From: Bacteroides faecalis
GTDB taxonomy: Bacteria > Bacteroidota > Bacteroidia > Bacteroidales > Bacteroidaceae
Assembly (NCBI RefSeq): GCF_003865075.1
Contig: NZ_BHWB01000002.1
Coordinates: 310,001 to 374,000 of the forward strand
Reading direction: 5' to 3'
Length of the DNA stretch: 64,000 bases
Shown: positions 15,613-24,988 of the stretch, piece by piece
How the letters are laid out: the number at the start of each line of letters is the position of its first letter
Position numbering within the stretch: position 1 is the first letter of the stretch
The notes under the pieces: generated by a model
What the model was told of the DNA's origin: nothing
Database searches by the model: none
Seen by the model: only the letters and a program-made list of their open reading frames with translations
Position numbers and translations under genes: made by a program

Positions 15613-17211
15613 TTAATATACTGCTGAAGCGATCACCTGGATAAATAAAATAAGAAATACCATAGCAATCGGATATACGGTTGCATAAGCTACGCTAGGG
15701 ATGTTACTATCTACCATTGAATCGGCAGCAGCTAAACCCGGCGTACTAGTCATACCACCAGTAATCGTTCCCAATAAATCAAGAAGGCTAATCTTAAATA
15801 CCAGACGACCTACAATGGCAGCAACCAACATTGGAATTAATGTGATAGCAGCTCCTACTCCGAACATTAATAATCCACTCTCTTGGAAAGTAGCTACCAG
15901 ATTCTTTCCGGCAGAAGTACCAACTTCCGCAAGGAAAAGTAACAACCCTAACTGCCGTAGTAACTGATTGGCAGGGCCAGACATAGACCAGAGAATAGGA
16001 CCTGTTTTACCAATAGCGCTCAGGAAAAGTGCTACCATCAATACGCCTCCGGTCAATCCTGGAGAAAATGACAGACTATCTGAGAAAGATATATTCAATT
16101 TACCGAATAATACGCCTAGTACAATACCCATTGCAATCGGAAAGAAATCCGTATCAGAAAGTTTTTTCACATCATTACCCAACAAACGAGCTATTCCTTT
16201 GATTCCCTCCTTTTCACCAACGATCATCAATTTATCACCAAACTTCAATGCCAAATCAGGAGAAGGAGATAAATCAATGCCACTTCGACGAACACGAGTC
16301 ACTGTACAGCCAAAGTTTTTTTGCAGATTCAAATCCCCTAGCTGCTTGTTAATCATATCTTTTTTTGTGAGCAACAAAGACTCTATCTCCTGAGTCTTAT
16401 CTAATGGAAGTTCACCTTCTTCACGCTCTCCAACCAGCAATGCCAATTGATTCAATGACTCATCACTGCCTACAGCCTGAATATAATCCCCTTCATGCAA
16501 TACAGTGTATGCTGTAGGAATCGAGATTTCAGCTTTATGTTTAAGACGTGAAATAACAGCTCCTGTCATGGCTCGAGCATTAATTTGCATCAAGCTGCGA
16601 TTAAATACATTTGAGTTAGTTATACGATAAATACAGGTTTTCAATTCGGGGAATTGTCCACGACGTTCTATTTCCAAACGACGTGCTTCCTTGTCCAAAT
16701 CAACCTTCATCACTTTAGGGAGCAACTTCACAAACAAAATAACCCCAATAACCCCAAAGGGATAGGCTATACCATAGGCAATAGATGCCAATGGCGAATG
16801 GGTACTATCGATAGCTACAGCTAATCCTGGCGTACTGGTAAGTGCTCCCGCAATTAACCCTACAATACTCGGTGTGTCAATATTGAATGCATACTTCAAT
16901 CCAAGTGCGGTCAGGCAGGCAGAACTTATAATAAGCATAGTAATGAGAATCAGCGTCTTTCCTTTACTGCGAAAAGAATCAAAGAAACCGGGACCCGCCT
17001 GAATTCCAATGGTAAAAATGAAAAGTACCAAACCAAAATTTCCCAGTTCTTTGGGAATAATAACGCCATAATGCCCGAAAAGAAGAGCAATAAAGATCAC
17101 CGCCGACACATCAAGCGATAGCCCCTTAATCTTAATTCTTCCCAGCATAAAACCTAATGCAACGATCAGGAAGAGAGAAAAATAAGAGGACTGCAACAAG
17201 TCAATCAACAT
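15613..17211 (-). CDS. AspT/YidE-type membrane transporter with two TrkA-C domains
   Basis: This 532-residue protein matches the aspartate:alanine exchanger superfamily layout: an N-terminal membrane half (about residues 5-175), two soluble TrkA-C/RCK-C domains (about 205-365, with GAVISRLKHKAEISIPTAYT and NFGCTVTRVRRSGIDLSPSP), and a second membrane half (about 375-530) that repeats the first. Each half contains a similar GxxTSTPGLA motif (TSTPGLAVAIDST and TSTPGLAAADSMV). The substrate is unknown; members include exporters of amino acids and of dicarboxylates. It has its own -7 box 32-39 bp upstream. Confidence 0.82.
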   Translation of the reverse strand: MLIDLLQSSYFSLFLIVALGFMLGRIKIKGLSLDVSAVIFIALLFGHYGVIIPKELGNFGLVLFIFTIGIQAGPGFFDSFRSKGKTLILITMLIISSACLTALGLKYAFNIDTPSIVGLIAGALTSTPGLAVAIDSTHSPLASIAYGIAYPFGVIGVILFVKLLPKVMKVDLDKEARRLEIERRGQFPELKTCIYRITNSNVFNRSLMQINARAMTGAVISRLKHKAEISIPTAYTVLHEGDYIQAVGSDESLNQLALLVGEREEGELPLDKTQEIESLLLTKKDMINKQLGDLNLQKNFGCTVTRVRRSGIDLSPSPDLALKFGDKLMIVGEKEGIKGIARLLGNDVKKLSDTDFFPIAMGIVLGVLFGKLNISFSDSLSFSPGLTGGVLMVALFLSAIGKTGPILWSMSGPANQLLRQLGLLLFLAEVGTSAGKNLVATFQESGLLMFGVGAAITLIPMLVAAIVGRLVFKISLLDLLGTITGGMTSTPGLAAADSMVDSNIPSVAYATVYPIAMVFLILFIQVIASAVY

Positions 17212-17242
17212 ATTGTAAAAAGGTTAGTTAGTGTTAGGGCAG

Positions 17243-17250
17243 CAAAGGTA
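17243..17250 (-). promoter_or_regulatory. -7 box of the AspT-type transporter gene
   Basis: On the minus strand it reads TACCTTTG. It lies 32 bp before the transporter start and only 10 bp after the end of the broken CDF gene. Confidence 0.55.
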
Positions 17251-17260
17251 CGGATTTATT

Positions 17261-18160
17261 TCAATCCTTACAACATTCCGTATCACAAGTAGTTCTCTCA
17301 TCTTCTATTTCCAAAGTAGCGTGATGGATACCTGCTTGCTCCAAGACCATTTTTACAGAACATTTCACTTGCTCCATTTTAGCAATATCATTAATAACCA
17401 GATGGGCAGTTAATGCAGTTTAGGTCGTACTTAAAGCCCAAATATGAACGTGATGGGAACTTTTCACTCCCGGCTGTTCTAAGATAAGGTGCACTATCTT
17501 TTGAGAATCAAGACCTACTGGAACGCCATCTAATGATAAACGGAGACTGTCATGAAGTAACCCCCATGTAGAAATGACAATAATAACTGCAATCATCAAT
17601 CCGATGATAGGATCGACAATACTCCAACCCGTATAAGCTATAACAAGTCCTGAAACAACTACTCCGACAGACACTAATGTATCTGCTGCCATGTGCAAAT
17701 AAGCACCTTTTACATTTAAATCTTTCTCCTTATCTTTAAGAAATAGCCATGCTGTAACAGCATTGATAATTACTCCTACTCTGGCAGTCCAAGCAATGGC
17801 AGAGCCATCAACCGCCACTGGATGAAATAGTTTATCAATACTTTCAACAACAATAATCCCGACTGCCACCAGTAGAATAACTGCATTCAGCAAAGAAACA
17901 AGAACTGTACTCTTTTTATATCCATAGGTATAACGGCTATTGGGACTTACTCTTTGCAAACGGAAAGCGAGCATAGCCAATACCAGACTAGCCACATCCC
18001 CTAAATTATGTCCGGCATCCGAAAGTAACCCAAGTGAATTGTAGTAAAAGCCAACACTAAATTCTACAATAACAAAAGCTACATTAAGCACTATTCCTAT
18101 AACGAAAGCTTTATTGAGTGAAGTCAGCTGATAATTATGTTCGTGGTGATGAGTTTCCAT
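17261..18160 (-). pseudogene. Cation diffusion facilitator (CzcD/ZitB-like), broken by an in-frame TAA
   Basis: The frame encodes a CDF metal/proton antiporter: a His-rich start (METHHHEHNYQ), six membrane helices, the metal-site motifs LSDAGHNLGDVASL (helix 2) and HMAADTLVSVGVV (helix 5), and a cytoplasmic domain. At 17420-17422 a TAA follows HVHIWALSTT, exactly where family members read S-T-T-E-x-A-L-T-A-H. The same frame then runs on through TALTAHLVINDIAKMEQVK to TGA at 17261-17263. GAA to TAA is the simplest explanation. The truncated 246-residue product keeps all membrane helices but loses most of the dimerisation domain, so some activity cannot be excluded. Confidence 0.8.
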
Positions 18161-18410
18161 ATCATATTATTTTTATTTATGAAAAACATCTATGCTTAAA
18201 ATTAGTTCATGCCATTTATTAAAGTTATTACCGTTTTAAAACTAAGAAATTGACTTAAATCAAATCCTTTAAAAAGAATCGGGTTCCCTCATACTGCCAA
18301 CTATTTTTTTAGTTACCTTTGTCTCCGTTTTTTGAAAAAAACTTCTAAACTCAGTCTGTATACTATGTTGTAACCAATAATTAATATGTTCAACTAAAAA
18401 GATAAAGAAA

Positions 18411-18671
18411 ATGTCTACAGAAATATCTCCCAATATAGCAGTAACAGATAGTAGTCTAATATCAACAACTGCAATTGTACCACAGACAACAGATTCTGTT
18501 CTAAAAGCACAGAATACAATTACGACCAAGGCCTATAAAGTGATACCTCCACGTCGGAGCTTCGACGAACAACGCCCATTTGTTTTTTCTATAATAGGTT
18601 TTGCCATATTTTATATTTTGACTCTCGTAATCGGACGAATCATCAGAACCAGAATATTACATAACTCTTGA
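18411..18671 (+). CDS. Small single-span membrane protein of unknown function
   Basis: I do not recognise this 86-residue protein. The first 40 residues are Ser/Thr-rich and polar. They are followed by VIPPRRSFDEQRPFVFSIIG, one membrane helix (about residues 57-77) and a short basic tail. A TACCTTTG box at 18314-18321 and an 89-base leader support expression. It is divergent from the broken CDF gene. Confidence 0.5.
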   Translation: MSTEISPNIAVTDSSLISTTAIVPQTTDSVLKAQNTITTKAYKVIPPRRSFDEQRPFVFSIIGFAIFYILTLVIGRIIRTRILHNS

Positions 18672-18771
18672 TGTGCTATAATACAGTTCACTCAAAAACA
18701 TAGAAAAACCACCAAAATGATCACTCATTCCGATGGTTTATCCCTTTTTAAACACCTTTAAACAAAATGAA

Positions 18772-18846
18772 AATATGTCTCGTTACTAAACAGAACTAAC
18801 TAACCAATAGAGACATATTTCAAGGAGGCTGGTCACCACCAGCCTC
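18772..18846. other. Two consecutive hairpins after the KDPG aldolase gene
   Basis: AATATGTCTC (18772-18781) pairs with GAGACATATT (18810-18819), and GAGGCTGGT (18825-18833) pairs with ACCAGCCTC (18838-18846) around CACC. They lie 36-110 bp after the aldolase stop. The T-run expected of a terminator is weak, so they may be a terminator or 3' mRNA structure. Confidence 0.45.
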
Positions 18847-18881
18847 TACTTCTATTTACCAAACCATATATTTAAAAAGTC

Positions 18882-19550
18882 TTATTTACGAGCCTCAGCA
18901 ATATATCCAAGAGCTTCTTTACATTTTTCTGTTACATAAGCCCAATCTTCTGCTACCACTTTGTCTTTCGGGAATAGTTTAGAGCCCATGCCAACGCAGA
19001 ATACACCTGCTTTAATCCATCCAGTCAGGTTTTCCTGAGTGGGTTCTACTCCACCAGTAACCATTAGTTTTGACCATGGCATAGGAGCCATTAAGCCTTT
19101 CACAAAATTAGTTCCATATACATCACCTGGGAATACCTTGCAAAGATCGCAACCTACTTCCTGTGCAAACCCTACTTCTGACACTGAACCGCAACCAGGC
19201 GTATAAGCTACTAAACGACGATTGCAAATTTTAGCTATTTCAGGATTGAATAAGGGACCTACAACAAAGTTTGCACCTAACTGCAAGTACATAGCAGCAG
19301 TAGCAGGATCGACAATAGAACCTATACCAATTGCCATTTCAGGGCATTCTTTTGCTGCAAACTTTACGATTTCAGCAAATACTTCTTGTGCAAAATCACC
19401 ACGATTAGTGAATTCAAAAGCACGAACACCACCATCATAACAGGCTTTCACTACTTTCTTTGCAACTTCTGCATCTTTATGATAGAATACAGGCACCATA
19501 CCTGTAGAGCCGATCTTATTCAATACGGCTATTTTATCGAATTTTGCCAT
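18882..19550 (-). CDS. eda: 2-keto-3-deoxy-6-phosphogluconate (KDPG) aldolase
   Basis: This 222-residue class I aldolase splits KDPG into pyruvate and glyceraldehyde 3-phosphate. It has the family signatures [11 protein letters not shown] (catalytic Glu), [11 protein letters not shown], and [19 protein letters not shown] with the Schiff-base Lys, followed by [11 protein letters not shown] for phosphate binding. It follows the KDG kinase gene by 38 bp. Together they form the lower arm of uronic-acid or ketodeoxygluconate breakdown. Expression is probably controlled by the divergent LacI-type regulator. Confidence 0.92.
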   Translation of the reverse strand: MAKFDKIAVLNKIGSTGMVPVFYHKDAEVAKKVVKACYDGGVRAFEFTNRGDFAQEVFAEIVKFAAKECPEMAIGIGSIVDPATAAMYLQLGANFVVGPLFNPEIAKICNRRLVAYTPGCGSVSEVGFAQEVGCDLCKVFPGDVYGTNFVKGLMAPMPWSKLMVTGGVEPTQENLTGWIKAGVFCVGMGSKLFPKDKVVAEDWAYVTEKCKEALGYIAEARK

Positions 19551-19588
19551 CTTTATTAAATTATGAATGAAGAATTAAAAATGAGGAA

Positions 19589-20614
19589 TTAGCGTTGTAC
19601 ACGACCGCTTGCGTCACCGCCGGCCAATGCCTCTACCTCCTCTATAGAAACCAAATTAAAATCGCCATTAATAGTATGCTTCAAAGCGGATGCAGCTACT
19701 GCAAATTCTAAAGCCTCACCCTGAGTAGCTTTTGTCAATAAGCCATGAATAATACCGCCTGAAAACGAATCACCACCACCTACACGATCGATTATAGGAT
19801 CAATATCATAACGTTTTGAAGTATAGAACTCTTTTCCGTCATAAATCATTGCTTTCCAACCATTGTGTGTAGCAGAAAAAGATTCACGAAGAGTAGATAC
19901 TACATATTTAAATCCAAATTCTTTCATCATCTGTTGGAAGATTCCCTTGTAACCTTCAGCATCCGTATGCCCACCTTCAACGTCTGCATCCGGTTTGAAA
20001 CCCAGACAAAGTTCTGCGTCTTCTTCATTGCCAATGCACACATCGACATACTTCATCAAAGGTTCCATAATGGACTGTGCTTTTTCTTTAGTCCACAGTT
20101 TTTTACGGAAATTCAAGTCTACAGAAACAGTTACACCATGACGTTTTGCCGCTTCACAAGCCAGACGAGTCAATTCAGCTGCTTTATCTGAGATAGCAGG
20201 AGTAATACCAGACCAGTGGAACCAATCTGCACCTTCCATTATAGTATCAAAATCGAAATCAGCAGCATCCGCTTCAGCAATAGCAGAGTGGGCACGATCA
20301 TAGATTACTTTGCTAGGACGCATAGAAGCTCCAGTCTCCAAGTAATAGATACCTACACGGTCACCACCACGAGCGATAAAGTCTGTTTTAACCCCATATT
20401 TACACAAGGCATTTACAGCAGCCTGTCCAATTTCATGTTTCGGCAATTTGGTTACAAAATAGGCATCATGTCCGTAGTTGGCGCAACTCACAGCAACATT
20501 TGCTTCTCCACCGCCATACACTACATCAAAAGAGTCAGATTGAACAAAACGAGTATTACCCGGAGTTGATAATCTAAGCATGATTTCACCTAATGTAACT
20601 ACTTTCTTTCCCAT
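19589..20614 (-). CDS. kdgK: 2-keto-3-deoxygluconate kinase (PfkB family)
   Basis: This 341-residue sugar kinase has the PfkB N-terminal signature (VVYGGGEANVAVSCANYGHD) and the C-terminal catalytic motif DRVGGGDSFSGGIIHGLL with the catalytic Asp. TPGNTRFVQSDSFDV near the start and SMRPSKVIYDRAHSAIAEA agree with KDG kinases. It would phosphorylate 2-keto-3-deoxygluconate to KDPG, the substrate of the aldolase encoded directly downstream. Its promoter overlaps a palindromic operator. Confidence 0.88.
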   Translation of the reverse strand: MGKKVVTLGEIMLRLSTPGNTRFVQSDSFDVVYGGGEANVAVSCANYGHDAYFVTKLPKHEIGQAAVNALCKYGVKTDFIARGGDRVGIYYLETGASMRPSKVIYDRAHSAIAEADAADFDFDTIMEGADWFHWSGITPAISDKAAELTRLACEAAKRHGVTVSVDLNFRKKLWTKEKAQSIMEPLMKYVDVCIGNEEDAELCLGFKPDADVEGGHTDAEGYKGIFQQMMKEFGFKYVVSTLRESFSATHNGWKAMIYDGKEFYTSKRYDIDPIIDRVGGGDSFSGGIIHGLLTKATQGEALEFAVAASALKHTINGDFNLVSIEEVEALAGGDASGRVQR

Positions 20615-20746
20615 AATTTTATGTTTTAAATTCTAATTTATTAGTATTATAAAGTTGCAAATTATCATTTTTCGTCTGTAAAAAGACATAATCCACTGAT
20701 AATATGAATATTAATTTATCTATAAACGAAGGTCACAAGCCTTTCG

Positions 20747-20758
20747 TGTGCGGGCACA
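20747..20758. promoter_or_regulatory. LacI-family operator at the kdgK promoter
   Basis: TGTGC-GG-GCACA is a perfect palindrome. It overlaps the last bases of the minus-strand -7 box (20757-20764), so a bound repressor would block transcription start. Confidence 0.75.
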
Positions 20759-20786
20759 AAGATACAATAATTTTCGTAATTACAAA
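20757..20786 (-). promoter_or_regulatory. kdgK-eda promoter
   Basis: On the minus strand TTTG (20783-20786) and TATCTTTG (20757-20764) are 18 bases apart. Confidence 0.7.
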
Positions 20787-20794
20787 AATTGTTA

Positions 20795-20802
20795 TATATT
20801 TG
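20795..20802 (+). promoter_or_regulatory. -7 box of the LacI-type regulator gene
   Basis: TATATTTG matches TAnnTTTG and lies 64 bp before the ATG. The second operator lies just downstream. Confidence 0.55.
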
Positions 20803-20828
20803 TGTCGATAATATTTAGATTATTATTG

Positions 20829-20840
20829 TGTGCGAGCACA
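20829..20840. promoter_or_regulatory. LacI-family operator in the regulator's leader
   Basis: TGTGC-GA-GCACA has the same arms as the operator at 20747-20758. The two centres are 82 bp apart, which would allow autoregulation and possibly looping. Confidence 0.75.
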
Positions 20841-20865
20841 TAAATTTATATAAATAAGGGATCGT

Positions 20866-21930
20866 ATGAATAAATTGCCCGAAAGAATCAGAATAAAAGA
20901 CATAGCGCATTTAGCTAATGTGTCAGTAGGAACAGTAGACCGCGTAATTCATGGTCGTAGTGGAGTTTCAGAAACCAGTAAAAAACGAGTAGAAGAAATA
21001 CTAAAACAGTTGGATTACCAACCCAATATGTATGCTAGTGCACTTGCTTCTAATAAAAGATACTCCTTCATCTGCCTTCTACCTCAACATCTAGAAGGAG
21101 AATATTGGACTGCCATCGAAGCAGGAATCTACGAAGCGGTTACTACGTATTCGGATTTCAACACCTCGGTTAAAATCAACTATTACGATCCTTATGATTA
21201 CCATTCGTTTGTTAATGCCAGCAAAGCTATTCTGGCAGAAGAACCAGACGGAGTTATGGTAGCACCAACTGCTCCGCAATATACGAAAGGTTTCACCACC
21301 CAACTGAAAATGTTAGATATACCTTATATATTTATAGATTCAAAAATAGAAGATACCCCTCCCCTAGCCTTTTTTGGACAGAATTCACGCCAAAGCGGAT
21401 ACTTCGCAGCTAGAATGCTGATGTTACTAGCCAGAGAGGAAAAAGAAATTGTTATTTTCAAAAAGATACATGAAGGAATTGTTGGTTCTAACCAACAAGA
21501 AAGTCGTGAAATCGGATTCAAACAATATATGAAGGAACATCATCCGTTATGTAAGATATTGGAACTAGACTTACATGCAGAACGTAATGATGAAGACAAC
21601 GAAATGTTGGATGATTTCTTCCGTACTCATCCTAAGGTAAATACAGGAATAACATTCAACTCCAAAGTTTATATCATAGGCGAATATATGCAAACGCGTA
21701 AGAAAAAAAATTTCAACTTGATAGGCTATGACCTTTTGGAACGAAATGTCTCTTGTCTGAAAGAAGGTAGCATTTCTTTCCTTATCGCCCAACAACCGGA
21801 GTTGCAAGGTTTCAATGGTATTAAAGCTCTTTGTGACCATCTCATTTTCAAAAAAGACGTTACTCGTATCAATTATATGCCAATTGATTTACTAACTGCA
21901 GAAACGATTGAATATTACCATAGTAAATAA
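20866..21930 (+). CDS. LacI-family transcriptional regulator of the KDG genes
   Basis: This 354-residue regulator has an N-terminal helix-turn-helix (about residues 8-55: IKDIAHLANVSVGTVDRVIH, then a hinge ending in LDYQPNMYASAL) and a periplasmic-binding-protein-like sugar domain (about 65-350, with DGVMVAPTAPQYT and FIDSKIEDTPPLAFFGQNSR). It is divergent from kdgK-eda, and two identical-armed palindromes lie between them. The effector is probably a pathway intermediate such as KDG or KDPG, which is inference from position. A terminator follows the gene. Confidence 0.87.
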   Translation: MNKLPERIRIKDIAHLANVSVGTVDRVIHGRSGVSETSKKRVEEILKQLDYQPNMYASALASNKRYSFICLLPQHLEGEYWTAIEAGIYEAVTTYSDFNTSVKINYYDPYDYHSFVNASKAILAEEPDGVMVAPTAPQYTKGFTTQLKMLDIPYIFIDSKIEDTPPLAFFGQNSRQSGYFAARMLMLLAREEKEIVIFKKIHEGIVGSNQQESREIGFKQYMKEHHPLCKILELDLHAERNDEDNEMLDDFFRTHPKVNTGITFNSKVYIIGEYMQTRKKKNFNLIGYDLLERNVSCLKEGSISFLIAQQPELQGFNGIKALCDHLIFKKDVTRINYMPIDLLTAETIEYYHSK

Positions 21931-21982
21931 AAGTTAGATACAACGGATAAAGTACATAGAAACAGAATTCTTAAAAGTCACT

Positions 21983-22028
21983 CCTGCCGATAATGTTGCA
22001 ATTGCCAATCTCTCGGCAGGATTTTTTA
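21983..22028 (+). terminator. Terminator of the LacI-type regulator gene
   Basis: CCTGCCGA (21983-21990) pairs with TCGGCAGG (22013-22020), followed by ATTTTTTATT. The rest of 21931-22300 shows no gene. Confidence 0.8.
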
Positions 22029-22300
22029 TTAATGGAATTGAAGCCCTATCGAATGAAGATTACTGAACATTAATTGCCTTAAAGGTTTCATAGAAGACTA
22101 AGATATTATCAAATAAAGTTTTTCTGTCAGACATATTTTCTTTAGTAGCAAAGAAGCTAAAGAGCCGGCCGCAATAATTCTCATATAAAATATACATATT
22201 ACACCGATTTTATGAAAAGTACACTGCTAAACAATTGTTTATCATCAACTATCAATTCTCAACACCAGTCATGAGCGTTATTTATGAAATTTGAAAATCG

Positions 22301-23905
22301 CTAGACCATATCATCTCCCATTTTAGTAAATGTAACGCGGATTGTTTTATGGAATGGAATAAAACGAGATACAACAGCTATAATAATCGATATTACAAGT
22401 AAATATCCTAAAATCTCTTTGAGTGCAAGCAACAAACTTTGTTGCTGCAAAGTTCCATAAAGAGAATTAGTTGCTATTTGAACAGCTTCATTATATCCAT
22501 GCCCCTGTGCTATAGCGCTATTCAAAGATTGAGTATAGCGCGACGCAGCCAACGGATCAGTAGCAGTTATTGTTTCCGATAGAGAATACATATATTTTTG
22601 TTCCAACCGATAAAGAACATTACTATATAAAGAAGTAGCCATAACAGGTGCCAATACCGATCGGAAAATTATTAGAAAAAAAGCATTGGATAATAAAAGC
22701 TTCGGATCCATATCTTCTACAGCGAAAAGAGCAAAAGCTATAATCAAAGCTAACATTCCTAATCCACGAAAGAATATTGGCAGATATAACATGTCATAGG
22801 TACTTTGCGGAGAGATTCCGAAATAAAGACTTCCGAAGAATATTACAAAACATGTCATACCTCCTGCCACCAAAAAACGAAAACGCCAACGCTGCCACCT
22901 GAACCACCAGAAACAGATGAAAGCTCCTATTACATATCCTGGAAGCAGAAAAATATAAAGGGAATAGGTATGCGTAGTATCGACTCTCAATATAATGCTT
23001 AAATAATTAGTCAGCAAAGTAGTCGAAGTACTGAAAAACATAACAAGCATCATATAGAAATATCCGATAATCGCTTTGGGCTGATATAAAGGAGCAAGAC
23101 TAACATAAGGAGTAGTCGAACGATGTTGAATCCAAATAAATAACGCGATTAACATAGGAGCAATCACAATATAAAGACATATTTTAGGGGAAGCCATCCA
23201 ATCAAGTACTTTCCCATAATTAATAACATACATCAGCATTAATAGCCCTATCGAGATAATAAACATCTCTCGAATGTGCAATTCTGACATAGGGACAGAT
23301 TTTATAGGGCGGTTATGACGGAAACATACAATCACTAAAAGAATGGATACTAAAATTAAAAGCATCATAAAGTAATACATATATTTCCAATTATAATGAT
23401 ACGCCAACTGAGCTGTTATGAGCATAGAAACTTGACCTCCACTAAACACCAACGGATAAAAATAAGAATAAAACTCGCTACGCACATCTTTTGGACTAAA
23501 AATCATCTTTGCATGGCGTATAAACCATAACATAAGGAATCCCTTCAGAAAACCAATGGCAAAACTGCAAACAATCAAAATATCGGCATTTTGCGAACGG
23601 GCACATATCCAACTCAGGAAAAATTGCAAGAGCAAGTCCGTAAGCAACAAGAACTTAACAGAAACGGCTGCCAATACTTTGGGAATAATGGGATAAGCAA
23701 TTGCCATACCGGTGGAAGCGGCATAATACCCCATAGAAATGTCTTCCGAATTGGTTCCTAAGGTATTCGATACTTCCAATGTACTTCCGGTATAAGAACC
23801 ATTTAACATAGTAATCGGAAGAATAATAATGAAAAGACTAAGAAGTCCAAGCCAGTCGGGTACCCACTGGCGCGTAGGTACCCCAAGTTCCTTCATAGTA
23901 ATCAT
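22301..23905 (-). CDS. MFS drug exporter, EmrB-like (14 membrane segments)
   Basis: This 534-residue permease has the hydrophobic pattern of a 14-helix DHA2 transporter and ends in a basic cytoplasmic tail. Recognisable stretches are MLNGSYTGSTLEVSNTLGTN in the first helix loop and YRLEQKYMYSLSETITATDP in the large late loop. It overlaps the adaptor gene by 4 bp and forms a tripartite pump with the adaptor and the TolC-type channel, exporting toxic compounds across both membranes. The MFS sequence is rather divergent from E. coli EmrB, so the substrate is not predictable. Confidence 0.82.
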   Translation of the reverse strand: MITMKELGVPTRQWVPDWLGLLSLFIIILPITMLNGSYTGSTLEVSNTLGTNSEDISMGYYAASTGMAIAYPIIPKVLAAVSVKFLLLTDLLLQFFLSWICARSQNADILIVCSFAIGFLKGFLMLWFIRHAKMIFSPKDVRSEFYSYFYPLVFSGGQVSMLITAQLAYHYNWKYMYYFMMLLILVSILLVIVCFRHNRPIKSVPMSELHIREMFIISIGLLMLMYVINYGKVLDWMASPKICLYIVIAPMLIALFIWIQHRSTTPYVSLAPLYQPKAIIGYFYMMLVMFFSTSTTLLTNYLSIILRVDTTHTYSLYIFLLPGYVIGAFICFWWFRWQRWRFRFLVAGGMTCFVIFFGSLYFGISPQSTYDMLYLPIFFRGLGMLALIIAFALFAVEDMDPKLLLSNAFFLIIFRSVLAPVMATSLYSNVLYRLEQKYMYSLSETITATDPLAASRYTQSLNSAIAQGHGYNEAVQIATNSLYGTLQQQSLLLALKEILGYLLVISIIIAVVSRFIPFHKTIRVTFTKMGDDMV

Positions 23906-24972
23906 CGGCGCAATGCTTCTGTTTCTACCATCATACCAGCTCTTAATTGTGCCATCTCTTCCGAAGAAACATCCTTCAGATCAATCCTCACAGGTATGCG
24001 TTGCTGTACTTTCACAAAATTCCCGGCAGAATTATCTGTGGGAACTAATGAATATTTTGAACCCGTTGCCTCGGAAATAGCTGTCACTTCACCATGAAAA
24101 ACCTTTCCTGGTAAAGCATCTACTTTAATACATACTTGTTGTCCTAGATGTATATTGGCAATCTGAGTCTCTTTATAATTGGCTGTCACCCATTTATCCT
24201 TATTTCGCACCAAATATGAGACTGTCTGTCCCGTTTGAACGTATTGTCCCGGTTCTAATGTACGTCTCCCTATATATCCATCATACGGAGCAAGGAGGAC
24301 TGTATAGGATAAATTCAAATTAGCCAAATCTACCTCTGCTTCTTTACGAAGTATTGTCGCTTCTGCTCCTGTACTTTTTTTACTTGTTTCTGCATACTGT
24401 GACAAAGCTGTTTTTTTCTGTGCAACCAACGCCTGATAACGAGCTTGTGCAGCTTCGTATGCAGCCTTTACCTGTTCAAACTGTTGTTCCGGAACCGATT
24501 CTTCTTTTAGCAAACGCTCAAAACGGTGATAATCCTGTTCTAATTGCCAAAGCTTTGCTTCAGCTTCGGCAATATTGGCATCTTGCACAGCAATGTTTGA
24601 GTGAGAGGTTTCAATGCCCGAATGAAGAACTTCCTGCGATCCCTGCGCATCCAACAAAGCTGCTTCTGCCTCTTTCAATTTAATCTGATATTCGCGATTA
24701 TCCAATATTAATAAGGTATCTCCCTGGCGTACATATTGATGTTCCTTAAAACATACTTCCTTAATATATCCCGAAACCCGCATATTCAATGGAGCGACAT
24801 ATTGATCTACAAATGCATCATTTGTGACTTCATAATTAATATAACGCCAGAAATAAGTTGCCGTCCACCACAATCCGGAACCTGCAAGTAAAACACAAAC
24901 CAGGTTCAGAACAATATTACGTACCCTGACTTTTTTTAGCCTATGCTGTTTTTCCTCTAATTTATTTGCCAT
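23902..24972 (-). CDS. HlyD/EmrA-type membrane fusion protein
   Basis: This 356-residue adaptor has one N-terminal membrane helix (about residues 18-38), a lipoyl-like half (VAPLNMRVSGYIKEVCFKEH), a long helical hairpin (about 95-205, rich in Ala/Glu/Gln), the second lipoyl half (LLAPYDGYIGRRTLEPGQYV) and a beta-barrel ending (PVRIDLKDVSSEEMAQLRAG). It links the inner-membrane MFS pump to the outer-membrane channel. It lies 16 bp after the channel gene and overlaps the MFS gene by 4 bp. Confidence 0.88.
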   Translation of the reverse strand: MANKLEEKQHRLKKVRVRNIVLNLVCVLLAGSGLWWTATYFWRYINYEVTNDAFVDQYVAPLNMRVSGYIKEVCFKEHQYVRQGDTLLILDNREYQIKLKEAEAALLDAQGSQEVLHSGIETSHSNIAVQDANIAEAEAKLWQLEQDYHRFERLLKEESVPEQQFEQVKAAYEAAQARYQALVAQKKTALSQYAETSKKSTGAEATILRKEAEVDLANLNLSYTVLLAPYDGYIGRRTLEPGQYVQTGQTVSYLVRNKDKWVTANYKETQIANIHLGQQVCIKVDALPGKVFHGEVTAISEATGSKYSLVPTDNSAGNFVKVQQRIPVRIDLKDVSSEEMAQLRAGMMVETEALRR

Positions 24973-24988
24973 AATTTACATTCATTTA

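Noticed and set aside
17231..17413. Plus-strand small frame after the CDF gene
   Set aside because: It is antisense to the well-formed C-terminal codons of the broken CDF gene.
235..18160. Idea that the stops in the DUF3408-like and CDF genes reflect stop-codon recoding
   Set aside because: The two stops differ (TAG and TAA), both codons are used as normal stops by other genes here, and no suppressor or recoding element is visible. Two independent nonsense changes are simpler.
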